This document shows, piece after piece, positions 1 through 8,535 of a DNA stretch of 64,000 bases; the first letter of the stretch is position 1, and each line of letters begins with the position of its first letter. Both the position numbers and the translations under genes were made by a program. The DNA comes from Longimicrobium sp. (GTDB taxonomy: Bacteria > Gemmatimonadota > Gemmatimonadetes > Longimicrobiales > Longimicrobiaceae), in NCBI GenBank assembly GCA_036389135.1, contig DASVQP010000070.1, positions 81,517 through 145,516 of the forward strand, given 5' to 3'. A model generated the notes under the pieces. It did no database searches. It was not told the DNA's origin and saw only the letters and a list, made by a program, of their open reading frames with translations.

Positions 1-577
1 GCATCCCCTCCTTGTAGGCGCGCGGCTGGGTCATGGCGTCGAAGGCGTCGGCGATGGCGATGATGCGCGCGCCCAGCGGGATCTCTTCTGCGCCGCAGCC
101 GCGGGGGTAGCCGCTGCCGTCCCAGCACTCGTGGTGCGACGCGACGACTTCCGCGATGCCGGGGTGGATCGGCTCCAGCGGCTCCAGGATGCGGGCGCTG
201 AGGTGCGGATGGAACTCCATCTCCGTGCGCTCGTCCTCGCTGAGCGGGTCGCGCGAGTGGACGATGTGGAAGAAGCGGTCGTCGATCTTCCCCATGTCGT
301 GCAGCAGCGCGCCCACGCGGAGCGTCGCCAGCTCGCGGCGCGGCATCCCGAACCGCTGCGCCAGCGCGAAGCTCAGGTCCGCCACACGGCGGCTGTGGCG
401 CGCGGTGATGGCGTCATCGGCTGTAAGGGCGTTGAGGAGCACGTCCACCAGGATGCGGTGCGTGACCCTCTCGCGCCGCGACCGGCGAAAGGAATCCGCC
501 AGCCACGCGGCGCCCACCACCACCACCCCGGCGATCCCCCCCCACGCGATGCCGCGCCCCGCTTCATCCTTCCTCAT
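1..577 (-). CDS. HD-GYP domain signalling protein, 3' end beyond the window
   Basis: Putative cyclic-di-GMP phosphodiesterase of the HD-GYP family, cut off by the left window edge; 192 residues are visible. The ATG at 577 follows a good ribosome site (AAAAGGTGA). Residues about 9-28 form one membrane segment, followed by a basic stretch. The catalytic core is clear: an HD pair in LLHDMGKID, then HLSARILEPLEPIHPG, then HHECWDGSGYP, which is the region carrying the GYP-type motif. The frame stays open to base 1. It is divergently arranged with msrB. Substrate is inferred from family only; residues past the GYP motif are not visible. Confidence 0.88.
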   Translation of the reverse strand, partial: MRKDEAGRGIAWGGIAGVVVVGAAWLADSFRRSRRERVTHRILVDVLLNALTADDAITARHSRRVADLSFALAQRFGMPRRELATLRVGALLHDMGKIDDRFFHIVHSRDPLSEDERTEMEFHPHLSARILEPLEPIHPGIAEVVASHHECWDGSGYPRGCGAEEIPLGARIIAIADAFDAMTQPRAYKEGM

Positions 578-674
578 TCACCTTTTCCGGTTGAGTGCCG
601 GTGGCGCGGCAGTGCAGAAGATGCGCCACGGAACCGTTCGTGCGCTGGCGGCGACCCGCGTGGCGTGCGCGGGG

Positions 675-680
675 TACAAT
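675..680 (+). promoter_or_regulatory. -10-like element upstream of msrB
   Basis: TACAAT lies 54 bases before the msrB ATG in the divergent gap between the HD-GYP gene and msrB. No convincing -35 hexamer is present at the usual spacing, so this is a weak call. Confidence 0.3.
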
Positions 681-733
681 GGCGACGGAGCCGGCCGGGC
701 CGGCGCTACACGACGAACGATTGGAGGCCAGGA

Positions 734-1150
734 ATGTCCGAGACAACGCAGGACTTCACGCCGCTGGAGAAGCCGCACGACGAATGGCGGCGCGAGCTGA
801 CGCCGCAGCAGTACGCCGTGCTCTTTGAGGAGGGAACGGAGCGCGCCTTCACCAGCCCGCTCAACGACGAGAAGCGCCCGGGGACCTTTGCGTGCGCGGC
901 GTGCGGGCTTCCGCTCTTCACGTCGGACACCAAGTTCGACAGCGGCACGGGGTGGCCGAGCTTCTTCGACCCCATCCCCGGGCACCTGGAGACGAAGCGG
1001 GACTTCAAGATGATCTGGCCACGCACCGAGTACCACTGTGCGCGCTGTGGCGGGCACCAGGGGCACGTCTTCACCGATGGGCCGGCGCCCACGGGGAAGC
1101 GCTACTGCAACAACGGGGTGGCGCTCCGCTTCGAGCCGCGGGAAGGCTGA
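734..1150 (+). CDS. msrB: Peptide-methionine (R)-S-oxide reductase MsrB
   Basis: Reduces methionine-R-sulfoxide in oxidised proteins, using thioredoxin as electron donor. The 138-residue length is normal for stand-alone MsrB. The two zinc-binding CxxC pairs are visible (CAACG and CARCG), as are the GTGWPSFF and HCARCGGHQGHVF blocks, and the catalytic cysteine sits in RYCNNGVALRF near the C-terminus. The ATG at 734 is preceded by GGAGG, which fixes the start. No signal peptide, so the enzyme should be cytoplasmic. It is followed by a gene on the same strand that encodes another oxidative-stress-type (OsmC) protein. Confidence 0.95.
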   Translation: MSETTQDFTPLEKPHDEWRRELTPQQYAVLFEEGTERAFTSPLNDEKRPGTFACAACGLPLFTSDTKFDSGTGWPSFFDPIPGHLETKRDFKMIWPRTEYHCARCGGHQGHVFTDGPAPTGKRYCNNGVALRFEPREG

Positions 1151-1209
1151 CGCCATGCGCGCCGCTCCTTGAATGGGGCGGCGCGCTGCTTTTCCACGGA
1201 GAGACCCAC

Positions 1210-2430
1210 GTGCACTCGATCCCCCTTACCTTTTCAGGCGCATCCGGGGCGCGCCTTTCCGCCCGGCTGGATCTGCCGCCGAGCGGGGAGCCGCGCGCCT
1301 GCGTGCTGCTGGCGCACTGCTTCACCTGCTCCAAGAACCTGAACGCCGTGGTCAACATCGCCCGCGCGCTCAACGGCGAGGGGCTGGCGGTGCTGCGCTT
1401 CGACTTCACGGGGCTGGGGGAGAGCGAGGGCGAGTTCGCGGAGACGAACTTCTCCACCGCCGTGGCGGACCTGGTCTTGGCGGCGGAGTTCCTGGCGGCG
1501 CGCGGAATGGCGCCCGCACTCCTGGTGGGCCACTCGCTGGGCGGCGTCGCGGCGCTGGTGGCGGCCGGGCGCATCCCCTCGCTGCGCGCCGTCGCCACGC
1601 TGTGCGCGCCCTCCGATCCGTGGCTCGCGATGGGTCTTCTCGCGGAGTCGCGGGAGCGGATCGAAGCGGACGGAGCGGCCACCGTGCAGATCGGCGGGCG
1701 TCCATTCGTCGTCAAGCGGCAGCTCATGGACGACCTGCGCGGCTCCCGCATCGAGGAGGCGCTGGCCCAATTGGAACTTCCTCTGCTCGTCCTCCACTCC
1801 GCCGAAGACCAGGTGGTGGCGCTGGAGCACGCGATGAAGATCTTCCAGGGGGCGCGGGGGAGCCGCAGCTTCATCTCACTCGACGGCGCGGACCACCTGC
1901 TGAGCAACCGCGACGATGCGCGCTACGCCGGCCGTGCGATCGCGGCGTGGGCATCGCGCCACCTCCCCGAGCTCCCCCACCCGAAGCTCGAGGAGCTTTC
2001 CGACGCCGGCGAGGTGCTGACGGTGACGGGTCCGTCCGGATTCCGCACCGCGATCTCGGCCGGGCGGCACGTCTTCGTGGCGGACGAGCCCGTCGCGGTC
2101 GGCGGCGCGGATGCGGGGCCGACGCCCTACGACTACCTGATGGCCGGGCTGGGCGCGTGCACCGGGATGACGGTGAAGATGTACGCGGAGCGGAAGGGCT
2201 GGCCGCTGGAGGAGGTCTCGGTGCGGATGCGTCACGGCAAGGTGCACGCGCTCGACGAGGCCCGCTGCGCATCTGGCCAGCCGTGCGTGGACCACATCCG
2301 GCGCGAGCTGGTCCTGGAAGGGCCCCTGACCGCGGAGCAGCGCGAGCGCCTGCGCGAGATCGCCGACCGCTGCCCCGTGCACCGCACCATGACCGCGGCG
2401 GCACAGATCGAGACGGCGCTGGTGGGGTAG
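1210..2430 (+). CDS. Bifunctional alpha/beta hydrolase - OsmC family protein
   Basis: Two domains in one chain of 406 residues. Residues about 10-255 are an alpha/beta hydrolase with the nucleophile elbow GHSLGG (Ser109) and a late DHLL histidine. Residues about 270-406 are an OsmC/Ohr-like domain with cysteines in GACTGMTV and DRCPVHRTM, the peroxide-reducing pair of that family. This fusion is a known arrangement. I chose the GTG at 1210 because GGAGAGA precedes it and no ATG fits; the frame is open further upstream into msrB. Probably co-transcribed with msrB, giving an oxidative-damage pair. The real substrate of the hydrolase half is unknown. Confidence 0.88.
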   Translation: MHSIPLTFSGASGARLSARLDLPPSGEPRACVLLAHCFTCSKNLNAVVNIARALNGEGLAVLRFDFTGLGESEGEFAETNFSTAVADLVLAAEFLAARGMAPALLVGHSLGGVAALVAAGRIPSLRAVATLCAPSDPWLAMGLLAESRERIEADGAATVQIGGRPFVVKRQLMDDLRGSRIEEALAQLELPLLVLHSAEDQVVALEHAMKIFQGARGSRSFISLDGADHLLSNRDDARYAGRAIAAWASRHLPELPHPKLEELSDAGEVLTVTGPSGFRTAISAGRHVFVADEPVAVGGADAGPTPYDYLMAGLGACTGMTVKMYAERKGWPLEEVSVRMRHGKVHALDEARCASGQPCVDHIRRELVLEGPLTAEQRERLREIADRCPVHRTMTAAAQIETALVG

Positions 2431-2517
2431 GCCCTCACCCCCGTCTCGTTACACTCGACTGCCCCCTCTCCCGATAACAGGAGAGGGCTGCGCCCTCCCG
2501 TCATCGAGAGAGGGGGC
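2428..2517 (+). repeat. Dispersed palindromic repeat, family A, copy 1
   Basis: Begins at the TAG stop of the hydrolase-OsmC gene (TAGGCCCTCACCCCC) and ends in a hairpin whose arms are GCCCCCTCTCCCGAT (2461-2475) and ATCGAGAGAGGGGGC (2503-2517). The same layout recurs at 43,230-43,318 and 59,107-59,198, with a partial copy at 20,659. Position directly after a stop suggests transcription termination or mRNA 3'-end protection. Confidence 0.8.
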
Positions 2518-2573
2518 GTGGGTACCTCGTGGGGCGCGATCCAGGAACGGACGGTTGCGGCGTACCAGCGTCT

Positions 2574-3083
2574 CTACCGTGTGCCGTACCAGTAGAGCGC
2601 GGCGCCAAGCGGAGCGAACATCCAGTAGTCGCGCGGGGCGATCCACCACCACGTCGGCGCGTGCCACCAGATGTGCTCGCGCGTGAAGCGGCGCAGGCCG
2701 AAGGCGGGGTTGAAGACGAACCAGAGGAAGTCTTCGGCGATCCAGAAGAAGATCAGGAATGCGAGGATCCGCGCCTCGCCGCGCAGCGACGGGAGCGCGA
2801 AGCCGAGCGCGAAGGGGAGGTGCGCCATCACCAGCACCCACGCGTGCACCCACAGGTGATAGCCGGTGAGCGGGCGCCCGCTGAAGAACAGCTTCGTCCA
2901 GCGGTTCTCGATCCGCCACGTCGGGAGGTTGGAGGCCCAGCCGCCCTCCTCTCCCTCGATCTGGATCTCGAGCAGGGCGAAGGCGGCCGCGGCGGCCAGC
3001 ACCGCGCCAAAGAACCAGAAGTGCGTCAATCGAGGGGCCCGGTGCGTGGGGGCGTATTCACGGACACCCGGCTGCGGGGGCAC
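2574..3083 (-). CDS. Hypothetical multi-pass membrane protein
   Basis: I do not recognise the family. About 169 residues with four hydrophobic segments: FWFFGAVLAAAAAFALLE, WVHAWVLVMAHLPFALGFAL, ILAFLIFFWIAEDFLWFVF and a C-terminal tryptophan-rich stretch ending in ALYWYGTR. Many Trp, His and Phe residues lie near the membrane boundaries. The start is uncertain: the GTG at 3083 is my choice because earlier starts run into the divergent glycosyltransferase gene; a TTG nearer the first membrane segment is also possible. It has its own orientation, facing the hydrolase-OsmC gene with a family A repeat between them. Confidence 0.65.
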   Translation of the reverse strand: MPPQPGVREYAPTHRAPRLTHFWFFGAVLAAAAAFALLEIQIEGEEGGWASNLPTWRIENRWTKLFFSGRPLTGYHLWVHAWVLVMAHLPFALGFALPSLRGEARILAFLIFFWIAEDFLWFVFNPAFGLRRFTREHIWWHAPTWWWIAPRDYWMFAPLGAALYWYGTR

Positions 3084-3139
3084 GCCGCGTGCCGCGGCGA
3101 TCCTGTACAGCGAGTCGTGCCCACTGCCGCGGAGAGCCC

Positions 3140-4249
3140 ATGGAGAGACCCGGCGTCCTGATCGTTTCCGCCTCCACCGGCACCGGGCACCTGCGCGCGG
3201 CGGAGGCACTTCGAGCCGCCTTCACCGAGCTGGACCCCGCGCTCCGGGTGGAGCACGTGGACCTGCTGACGCTGGCTCCACGCTGGGTGCGCGCGCTGTA
3301 CGGCGCGGGGTTCGAAATGATCGCCGCGCGGGCGCCGCGGGTGTGGAAGGGGATTTACCACCTCACCGACGGAATGGACCACGACCGGGCGCACTGGGCT
3401 CCGGCGGCCCGCCGCATCCTCTTCCGCGCCTTCCACGATCTCGTGCTGACGCATCCGTGGAGCGCGTGCCTGTGCGCCCACTTCCTCCCCTGCCAGCTCG
3501 CCGCGGGGCGCCCGGGGTGGCCGCCCTTTGCGCTCGCCATCACCGACTTCACCCTGCACCGCGTCTGGGTGCAGCCCGGCGTGCGGCGCTACTTCGTGGC
3601 CACGGATGCGCTGGCGGCCGAGCTGCGGCCACGGGCGCGCGGGGCGGCGGTGGAGGTGACCGGCATCCCCATTGACCCGTCGGTGGCGCGGGTCCCCGCG
3701 TGGGCGGATGCGCGGGTGGAGTGGGGGCTGCACCCGGAACGGCCGGTCGCGCTGGTGGCCGGCGGCGGGCTGGGGATCGGGGTGGAGGAGGCCGTCTTCG
3801 CCGCGCTCGATGGGGCGGATCCCGCGGCGACCATCGTGGCGGTGTGCGGCAGGAACGACGCGGCACGCGCACGGCTGGAGACGCTGCGGCTTCCGCCCGA
3901 GCGCCTGCGGGTGCTCGGCTACGTGCGCGGGCTGCCGTCGCTGATGGCCGCGGCGGATGTGGTGGCGACCAAGGCCGGTGGGCTGTCGGTGAGCGAGGCG
4001 CTCGCGCTGGGTCGTCCCCTCCTCCTCACCCGCCCCATCCCCGGCGCGGAGGAGGGGAACACGCGCACCCTGGAGCGAAGCGGCGCCGCACTCGCCGGCC
4101 GTAACAGGGTCGAGATGACCGCCGCCTTCGCCCGCGTCTTTTCTGAGCCGGGCCTTCTCCCGCGCCTGTCCGCCGCCGCGACCGCGCTGGGCCGGCCGTT
4201 TTCCGCCCGCACGGTGGCGGAGAGCGTGCGGCGGGAGTACGTGCGGTAG
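3140..4249 (+). CDS. Glycosyltransferase of the MGDG synthase / UgtP type
   Basis: A 369-residue GT-B fold enzyme resembling monogalactosyldiacylglycerol synthase and processive diacylglycerol glucosyltransferases, which move a sugar from a nucleotide donor to a membrane lipid. Evidence: the N-terminal STGTGHLRAAEAL loop typical of this family, the FALAITDFTLHRVW region, and the C-terminal donor-site block ATKAGGLSVSEALALGRPLL followed by PGAEEGNTRTLE. There is no membrane segment; family members bind the membrane peripherally. The ATG at 3140 comes seven bases after GGAGA. Which sugar and acceptor are used cannot be told from sequence. Confidence 0.85.
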   Translation: MERPGVLIVSASTGTGHLRAAEALRAAFTELDPALRVEHVDLLTLAPRWVRALYGAGFEMIAARAPRVWKGIYHLTDGMDHDRAHWAPAARRILFRAFHDLVLTHPWSACLCAHFLPCQLAAGRPGWPPFALAITDFTLHRVWVQPGVRRYFVATDALAAELRPRARGAAVEVTGIPIDPSVARVPAWADARVEWGLHPERPVALVAGGGLGIGVEEAVFAALDGADPAATIVAVCGRNDAARARLETLRLPPERLRVLGYVRGLPSLMAAADVVATKAGGLSVSEALALGRPLLLTRPIPGAEEGNTRTLERSGAALAGRNRVEMTAAFARVFSEPGLLPRLSAAATALGRPFSARTVAESVRREYVR

Positions 4250-4268
4250 GGCGATGGACAATGGGAGG

Positions 4269-4313
4269 ATAGCTTCGGCCCGCCAAGACGAGTGTAGTAG
4301 CAGGCCGAACTAT
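4269..4313. terminator. Possible bidirectional terminator between convergent genes
   Basis: Arms ATAGCTTCGGCC (4269-4280) and GGCCGAACTAT (4303-4313) pair with one bulged base. The hairpin lies between the converging glycosyltransferase and oxidoreductase genes. There is no clear U-tract, so the call is tentative. Confidence 0.35.
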
Positions 4314-5848
4314 CAACGCAGCGCGCGGAAGAAGAGGCGGAACGCCTTCTTCGCGGCGGGCGTGAGGCGGGTGCGGCTCCAGGCGTCGGCGGCTTTGCGG
4401 ATGACCTCGGCCTGGGTGGGGTAGGGGAAGATCGTCTGGCCCACTTTGCCCAGGCCGATGCCGGCGGTCATCGCCTGGGTGATCTGGCTGATGAGGTCGC
4501 CGGCGTGGTCGGCGACGAGGGTTGCGCCGAGGATGCGGTCCGTGCCGGCCTTCAGGTGCACGCGGAGGAAGCCGTCTTCCTCGCCATCGAGGCGTGCGCG
4601 GTCCACCTCGCGCATGGGGATGGTGATGGTCTCGGCGCCCTGCTCCTTTGCCTCGTCCGCGGTGATGCCGACGTGCGCCACCTCCGGCGCGGTGTAGGTG
4701 CACCAGGGGATCACCAGGTCGGACGCCTTGCCGCGGCCGAAGAAGAGGGCGTTCCGCACCACCATACGCGCCTGGGCATCGGCGGCGTGGGTGAAGCGAT
4801 ACTTCGACGCCACGTCTCCGATGGCGTAGATGCGCGCGCTGGTGGTGCGCATGTGCTCGTCGACCGTGACGCCGTGCTCACCGAACTCGACGCCCGCGGC
4901 TTCCAGGCCGATGTCTTCCACGTTCGGCGCGCGGCCGGCGGCGACCAGCAGGTGGCTTGCCTCGGTGCTCGCGGCCGCTCCGCCCCGCGTCCAGCGAACG
5001 GTGACCGTCGCACCGATGCGCGTCACCCGCTCCACCTTCGCCCCCAGCACGATCTCCACGCCGTCGCGGCGGAGCGCTTCCGCGACGGTGGCCGCGGCGT
5101 CGGGGTCGTCGTGGGGGAGGACCTGGTCCTTGTCGTCCAGTATGGTGACGCGGCTGCCGAAGCGCACGAACGCCTGCGCCAGCTCGCACCCGATCGGCCC
5201 GCCGCCGATGACGACCAGGTGCTCCGGGCGCTGCGTCAGCGAGAAGATCGTCTCGTTGGTCAGGTAGCCCGCCTCCGCCAGCCCCTCGATGCGCGGGACG
5301 GCGGGGCGCCCTCCGGTGGCGACCACCGCGCGGCGGAAGCGGAGGCGCGCGCCTCCCACCTCCAGTGCATCCCCGGACACGAAGCGCCCCTCACCGAGAA
5401 AGACGTCGACCCCCAGCTCGTCTCGGAAGCGGCGCGCCCCGTCCACCGGGCTCAGGTCGGCGCGGATGCGGCGCATGCGCTCCATCGCCACGGCGAAGTC
5501 GCCGTCGCCTGCGGAGGCCGGGCCGCCGAAGCGCTCCGAAGCCTCGGCGGCGGCCTTCCACCCGCGGGCGGCGCGGATCAGCGCCTTGGAGGGGACGCAC
5601 CCCACGTTCAGGCAGTCGCCGCCCATCAGCGCGCGCTCCACCAGCGCCACGCGCGCGCCCAGCGCCGCGCCGATGGCCGCCGTCACCAGCCCCGCCGTCC
5701 CCGCGCCGAGCACCACCAGGTGGTAGCTGGACTTCGGAGTGGGGTTGCTCCACAATGGCGGATGCACGGTCTCCAGCAGGCGACGGTCATGCTCCCCCAC
5801 GGGCGCTTCGGCGAGCGGGAGCGGCGCGGCGGGATCGGGCGTACTCAT
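4313..5848 (-). CDS. FAD-dependent pyridine nucleotide-disulfide oxidoreductase
   Basis: A 511-residue class I flavoprotein of the dihydrolipoamide dehydrogenase / mercuric reductase group. FAD-binding GAGTAG at 48-53, redox-active pair in GGDCLNVGCVPSK (Cys79, Cys84), second nucleotide-binding block VIGGGPIGCELAQ and the second FAD block YAIGDV. The C-terminal interface reads IFPYPTQAEV, where many relatives have a histidine before the YPT/HPT block, so the usual proton-accepting His appears replaced. The tail RLFFRALR is basic and aromatic. The ATG at 5848 has GGAG eight bases upstream. Divergent from the nitrilase gene. True substrate is unknown; no lipoyl-dehydrogenase complex genes are nearby. 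Confidence 0.85.
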   Translation of the reverse strand: MSTPDPAAPLPLAEAPVGEHDRRLLETVHPPLWSNPTPKSSYHLVVLGAGTAGLVTAAIGAALGARVALVERALMGGDCLNVGCVPSKALIRAARGWKAAAEASERFGGPASAGDGDFAVAMERMRRIRADLSPVDGARRFRDELGVDVFLGEGRFVSGDALEVGGARLRFRRAVVATGGRPAVPRIEGLAEAGYLTNETIFSLTQRPEHLVVIGGGPIGCELAQAFVRFGSRVTILDDKDQVLPHDDPDAAATVAEALRRDGVEIVLGAKVERVTRIGATVTVRWTRGGAAASTEASHLLVAAGRAPNVEDIGLEAAGVEFGEHGVTVDEHMRTTSARIYAIGDVASKYRFTHAADAQARMVVRNALFFGRGKASDLVIPWCTYTAPEVAHVGITADEAKEQGAETITIPMREVDRARLDGEEDGFLRVHLKAGTDRILGATLVADHAGDLISQITQAMTAGIGLGKVGQTIFPYPTQAEVIRKAADAWSRTRLTPAAKKAFRLFFRALR

Positions 5849-6013
5849 CGATCGAATCTCCAGAACGGGCAACCGGGGTCTATCACGGATCTACGAATCC
5901 TCGTCGGTACCGGATCGTGCCGCGTATCCAGTGAGACGGCACCTTGCGCCCGCGCGGCCGGACAGCTAACCGAATCGGCGGACGCACGGAAATCCTCGTT
6001 CCACACACCATCG

Positions 6014-6967
6014 ATGACATCAAACATGCTGACCGTCGCCATCGCGCAGGCGGAGGTCGCGCCGGATCTGGAGGCCGGGCTCCAGCGCAGCGCGCAGCTG
6101 GCGCGGGAGGCGGCGGAGCGCGGCGCGCAGCTCGTCGCCTTTCCGGAGACCTGGCTTCCGGGCTACCCGGCGTGGCTGGACGTGTGCCGCGACGCCGCGC
6201 TCTGGGACCACGCGCCCACCAAGGCCGTCTTCGCGCGGATGGCGCGGGACAGCGTCGCGATCCCCGGCCCCGCCGCCGACTCGCTCGCCGCCATCGCGCG
6301 GGAGGCGGCGATCACGATGGTGGTGGGCGTGAGCGAGCGCGTGGAGGCGGGGCCCGGCCGTGGAACGCTCTTCAACTCGCTCCTCACCTTTGCGCCGGAC
6401 GGGCGGCTGCTGAACCACCATCGCAAGCTGGTGCCCACCTACACCGAGCGCCTGGTGTGGGGCCCCGGCGACGCCGAAGGCCTCCGCGCCGTCGACACCC
6501 CCGCCGCCCGCGTGGGTGGCCTGGTCTGCTGGGAGCACTGGATGCCGCTCGCCCGCCAGGCGATGCACGACTCGGGCGAGGACGTGCACGTGGCCGTGTG
6601 GCCCACCGCTCACGAGATGCACCAGGTGGCCAGCCGGCAGTACGCCTTCGAGGCGCGCTGCTTCGTCCTGGCCGTGGGCGGTCTGATGCGCGCCTCCGCC
6701 CTGCCCCCCGAGCTGGAGCCGCACCCCGGCCGCATCGCATCGCCGGACGCGTGGGTGCTGCGCGGCGGGAGCTCCGTCATCGGTCCCGACGGCCACTACA
6801 TCGTGGAGCCGGTGTACGACGAGCCCCGCCTGATCGTGGCGGAGCTCGACCTCGGCCGCATCCGCGAGGAGTCCATGACGCTGGACGTCACGGGCCACTA
6901 CGCGCGCACCGAGCTCTTCGACTTCGCCCCGCGCCGCTCCGGCAAGCGCAGCGCGGGCGAGGGTTGA
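6014..6967 (+). CDS. Nitrilase / carbon-nitrogen hydrolase
   Basis: A 317-residue nitrilase-superfamily enzyme, expected to hydrolyse a nitrile to a carboxylic acid and ammonia. The catalytic triad is visible: Glu45 in FPETWLPGYP, Lys138 in HHRKLVPT and Cys172 in GGLVCWEHWMP. The CWEHxxP form and the FPETWLPGYPxW block point to the true nitrilase branch rather than amidases. An alternative ATG lies at 6026; neither has a strong ribosome site. Downstream by 32 bases is a DUF486 membrane protein gene on the same strand. Confidence 0.9.
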   Translation: MTSNMLTVAIAQAEVAPDLEAGLQRSAQLAREAAERGAQLVAFPETWLPGYPAWLDVCRDAALWDHAPTKAVFARMARDSVAIPGPAADSLAAIAREAAITMVVGVSERVEAGPGRGTLFNSLLTFAPDGRLLNHHRKLVPTYTERLVWGPGDAEGLRAVDTPAARVGGLVCWEHWMPLARQAMHDSGEDVHVAVWPTAHEMHQVASRQYAFEARCFVLAVGGLMRASALPPELEPHPGRIASPDAWVLRGGSSVIGPDGHYIVEPVYDEPRLIVAELDLGRIREESMTLDVTGHYARTELFDFAPRRSGKRSAGEG

Positions 6968-6999
6968 ACGACGATCTCACTGGAGGCCACAGAGAGACG

Positions 7000-7329
7000 A
7001 TGACGACCATCCTGCTCCTGATCCTATCCAACGTTTTCATGACGTTCGCGTGGTACGGGCACCTCAAGCACCGCTCGGCCCCGCTGGTGACGGTGATCCT
7101 GGTGAGCTGGGGGATCGCCTTTTTCGAGTACTGCTTCCAGGTGCCGGCGAACCGCATGGGCTACGGGCGGTACAATGCGGCGCAGCTCAAGACGATCCAG
7201 GAAGTGATCTCGCTGACGGTCTTCGCCATCTTCTCGGTGCTCTACCTGCGCGAGGAGTTCCGCTGGAACTACGCGGTGGGGTTCGCGCTGATCGTGGCCG
7301 CCGTCTTCGTGATCTTCCACGAATGGTGA
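7000..7329 (+). CDS. DMT-superfamily DUF486 small membrane protein
   Basis: A 109-residue protein with four predicted membrane segments, matching the DUF486 group of drug/metabolite-transporter-like proteins: LLLILSNVFMTFAWYGHLK at the start, SWGIAFFEYCFQVPANRMGYG in the middle and AVFVIFHEW at the end are characteristic. The ATG at 7000 follows AGAGAGAC. Its stop overlaps the next start in ATGGTGA, so the next gene is translationally coupled. Transported substrate unknown. Confidence 0.85.
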   Translation: MTTILLLILSNVFMTFAWYGHLKHRSAPLVTVILVSWGIAFFEYCFQVPANRMGYGRYNAAQLKTIQEVISLTVFAIFSVLYLREEFRWNYAVGFALIVAAVFVIFHEW

Positions 7330-7937
7330 CGCTCGTCTTCGTCCGCGCGCCCGTGGCGGGACGGGTGAAGACGCGCCTGGCCGCCGCCCTCGGCGCGGAG
7401 GGGGCGCTGCGCGTCTACCGGCGCCTGGCCGAGCACACGCTCCATGAGGCGCGGGCGCTGGGTGGCGAGGTGCGCGTCCACTTCACCCCCGCGGATGCCG
7501 GGGCCGAGGTGCGCGCCTGGCTCGGCGAAGGCCCGCTCTACCTCCCGCAGTCCGCCGGCGATCTGGGCGCGCGCATGGAGGCCGCCTTCCGCGCCGCGTT
7601 CCATGACGGGGCGGATCGCGTCGTCATCATCGGCTCCGACCTTCCTGATCTTTCCACGGCGCTGCTGCGGCGAGCCTTCGATGCGCTGGAGTCGCACCCC
7701 GCGGTGATCGGCCCGGCGCGCGACGGGGGCTACTATCTCCTCGGGATGCGGATGATGATCGAAGGCTTGTTCGATGGCATCCCGTGGAGCACGGACGAGG
7801 TGCTCGCCCGCGCGCTGGAGCGGTTGCACGCGGCCGGCATCGAGCCCGCCCTCCTCGACACGCTCTCCGATGTAGACGAGCTGGACGACCTCCCCGCCGG
7901 CTGGGCGGAGTGGGCGCGCGATGAGGCGTCACCGTGA
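7323..7937 (+). CDS. TIGR04282-type glycosyltransferase (DUF2064)
   Basis: A 204-residue GT-A-like enzyme of the TIGR04282 / DUF2064 family, annotated in databases as arsenosugar-biosynthesis-type glycosyltransferase. Signature parts are VFVRAPVAGRVKTRLAAALG at the N-terminus, the GSDLPDLS donor/metal block and the GPARDGGYYLLGM block. Starts inside the stop of the DUF486 gene and ends over the start of pnuC, so the three form one coupled operon. A family partner (TIGR04283) lies at 10,175-10,870 on the other strand beyond HipBA. The arsenic link is only a family label; no arsenic gene is seen here. Confidence 0.85.
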   Translation: MVTLVFVRAPVAGRVKTRLAAALGAEGALRVYRRLAEHTLHEARALGGEVRVHFTPADAGAEVRAWLGEGPLYLPQSAGDLGARMEAAFRAAFHDGADRVVIIGSDLPDLSTALLRRAFDALESHPAVIGPARDGGYYLLGMRMMIEGLFDGIPWSTDEVLARALERLHAAGIEPALLDTLSDVDELDDLPAGWAEWARDEASP

Positions 7938-8503
7938 GTATGATCGAGTGGATCGCGGCCGCATTCGGTGTTGTAAGCGTCTGGCTGAGCGTGCGCGAGA
8001 ACGTGTGGAGCTGGCCCACGGCCATCGTCAACACGGCGCTCTACGTCCTCGTCTTCCGCGACGCGCGGCTCTACGCGGACATGGGGCTGCAGGTGATCTA
8101 CATCGCCATCTCGCTGTACGGCTGGTATCACTGGCTGCACGGCGGCACCGGCCATGGCGAGCTGCGCGTATCCCGCATTCGCCGGCGCGAGCTCCTCTAC
8201 CTGCCCGTGCTTGCGGTGGCGGGCACCCTGGCGCTCGCGACGCTCCTGAGCCGCTATACGGACGCCACACTCCCGTACCTGGACTCCGCGCTCACCGTGT
8301 GCAGCCTGATCGCGCAGTGGCTGATGACGCGCAAGGTGCTGGAGAACTGGATGCTGTGGGTCGCGCTCGACGTGGCGTACGTCGGGCTCTTCATCCACCG
8401 CGCGCTCTACCCGACGGCGCTCCTCTACGCCGTCTTCCTCGTTCTCGCCGCGATGGGCCACGTGCAATGGACCCGCTCGTACCGAGCGCACGCACCAGGC
8501 TGA
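7934..8503 (+). CDS. pnuC: Nicotinamide mononucleotide transporter PnuC family
   Basis: A 189-residue polytopic protein of the PnuC family, which brings in nicotinamide riboside or a related vitamin. Typical blocks are ENVWSWPTAIVNTALY, LYADMGLQVIYIAISLYGWYHW and ENWMLWVALDVAYVGLF, with about seven membrane segments. The GTG at 7934 overlaps the preceding stop by four bases; an ATG at 7940 is a second option. No NAD- or thiamine-riboswitch-like leader can exist because translation is coupled to the gene before it. Substrate (nicotinamide riboside versus thiamine or riboflavin) is not resolved. Confidence 0.88.
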   Translation: MSMIEWIAAAFGVVSVWLSVRENVWSWPTAIVNTALYVLVFRDARLYADMGLQVIYIAISLYGWYHWLHGGTGHGELRVSRIRRRELLYLPVLAVAGTLALATLLSRYTDATLPYLDSALTVCSLIAQWLMTRKVLENWMLWVALDVAYVGLFIHRALYPTALLYAVFLVLAAMGHVQWTRSYRAHAPG

Positions 8504-8535
8504 ACCCTGGCGATTTCGTGCCCATCAACGCGGAC

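Noticed and set aside
4505..6013. Long plus-strand open frame running into the nitrilase gene
   Set aside because: It is antisense to the oxidoreductase gene, has no domain, and is explained by high GC at third positions; the nitrilase starts at 6,014.
7934..8000. Vitamin or NAD riboswitch for pnuC
   Set aside because: The start overlaps the stop of the preceding gene, leaving no leader for a riboswitch.
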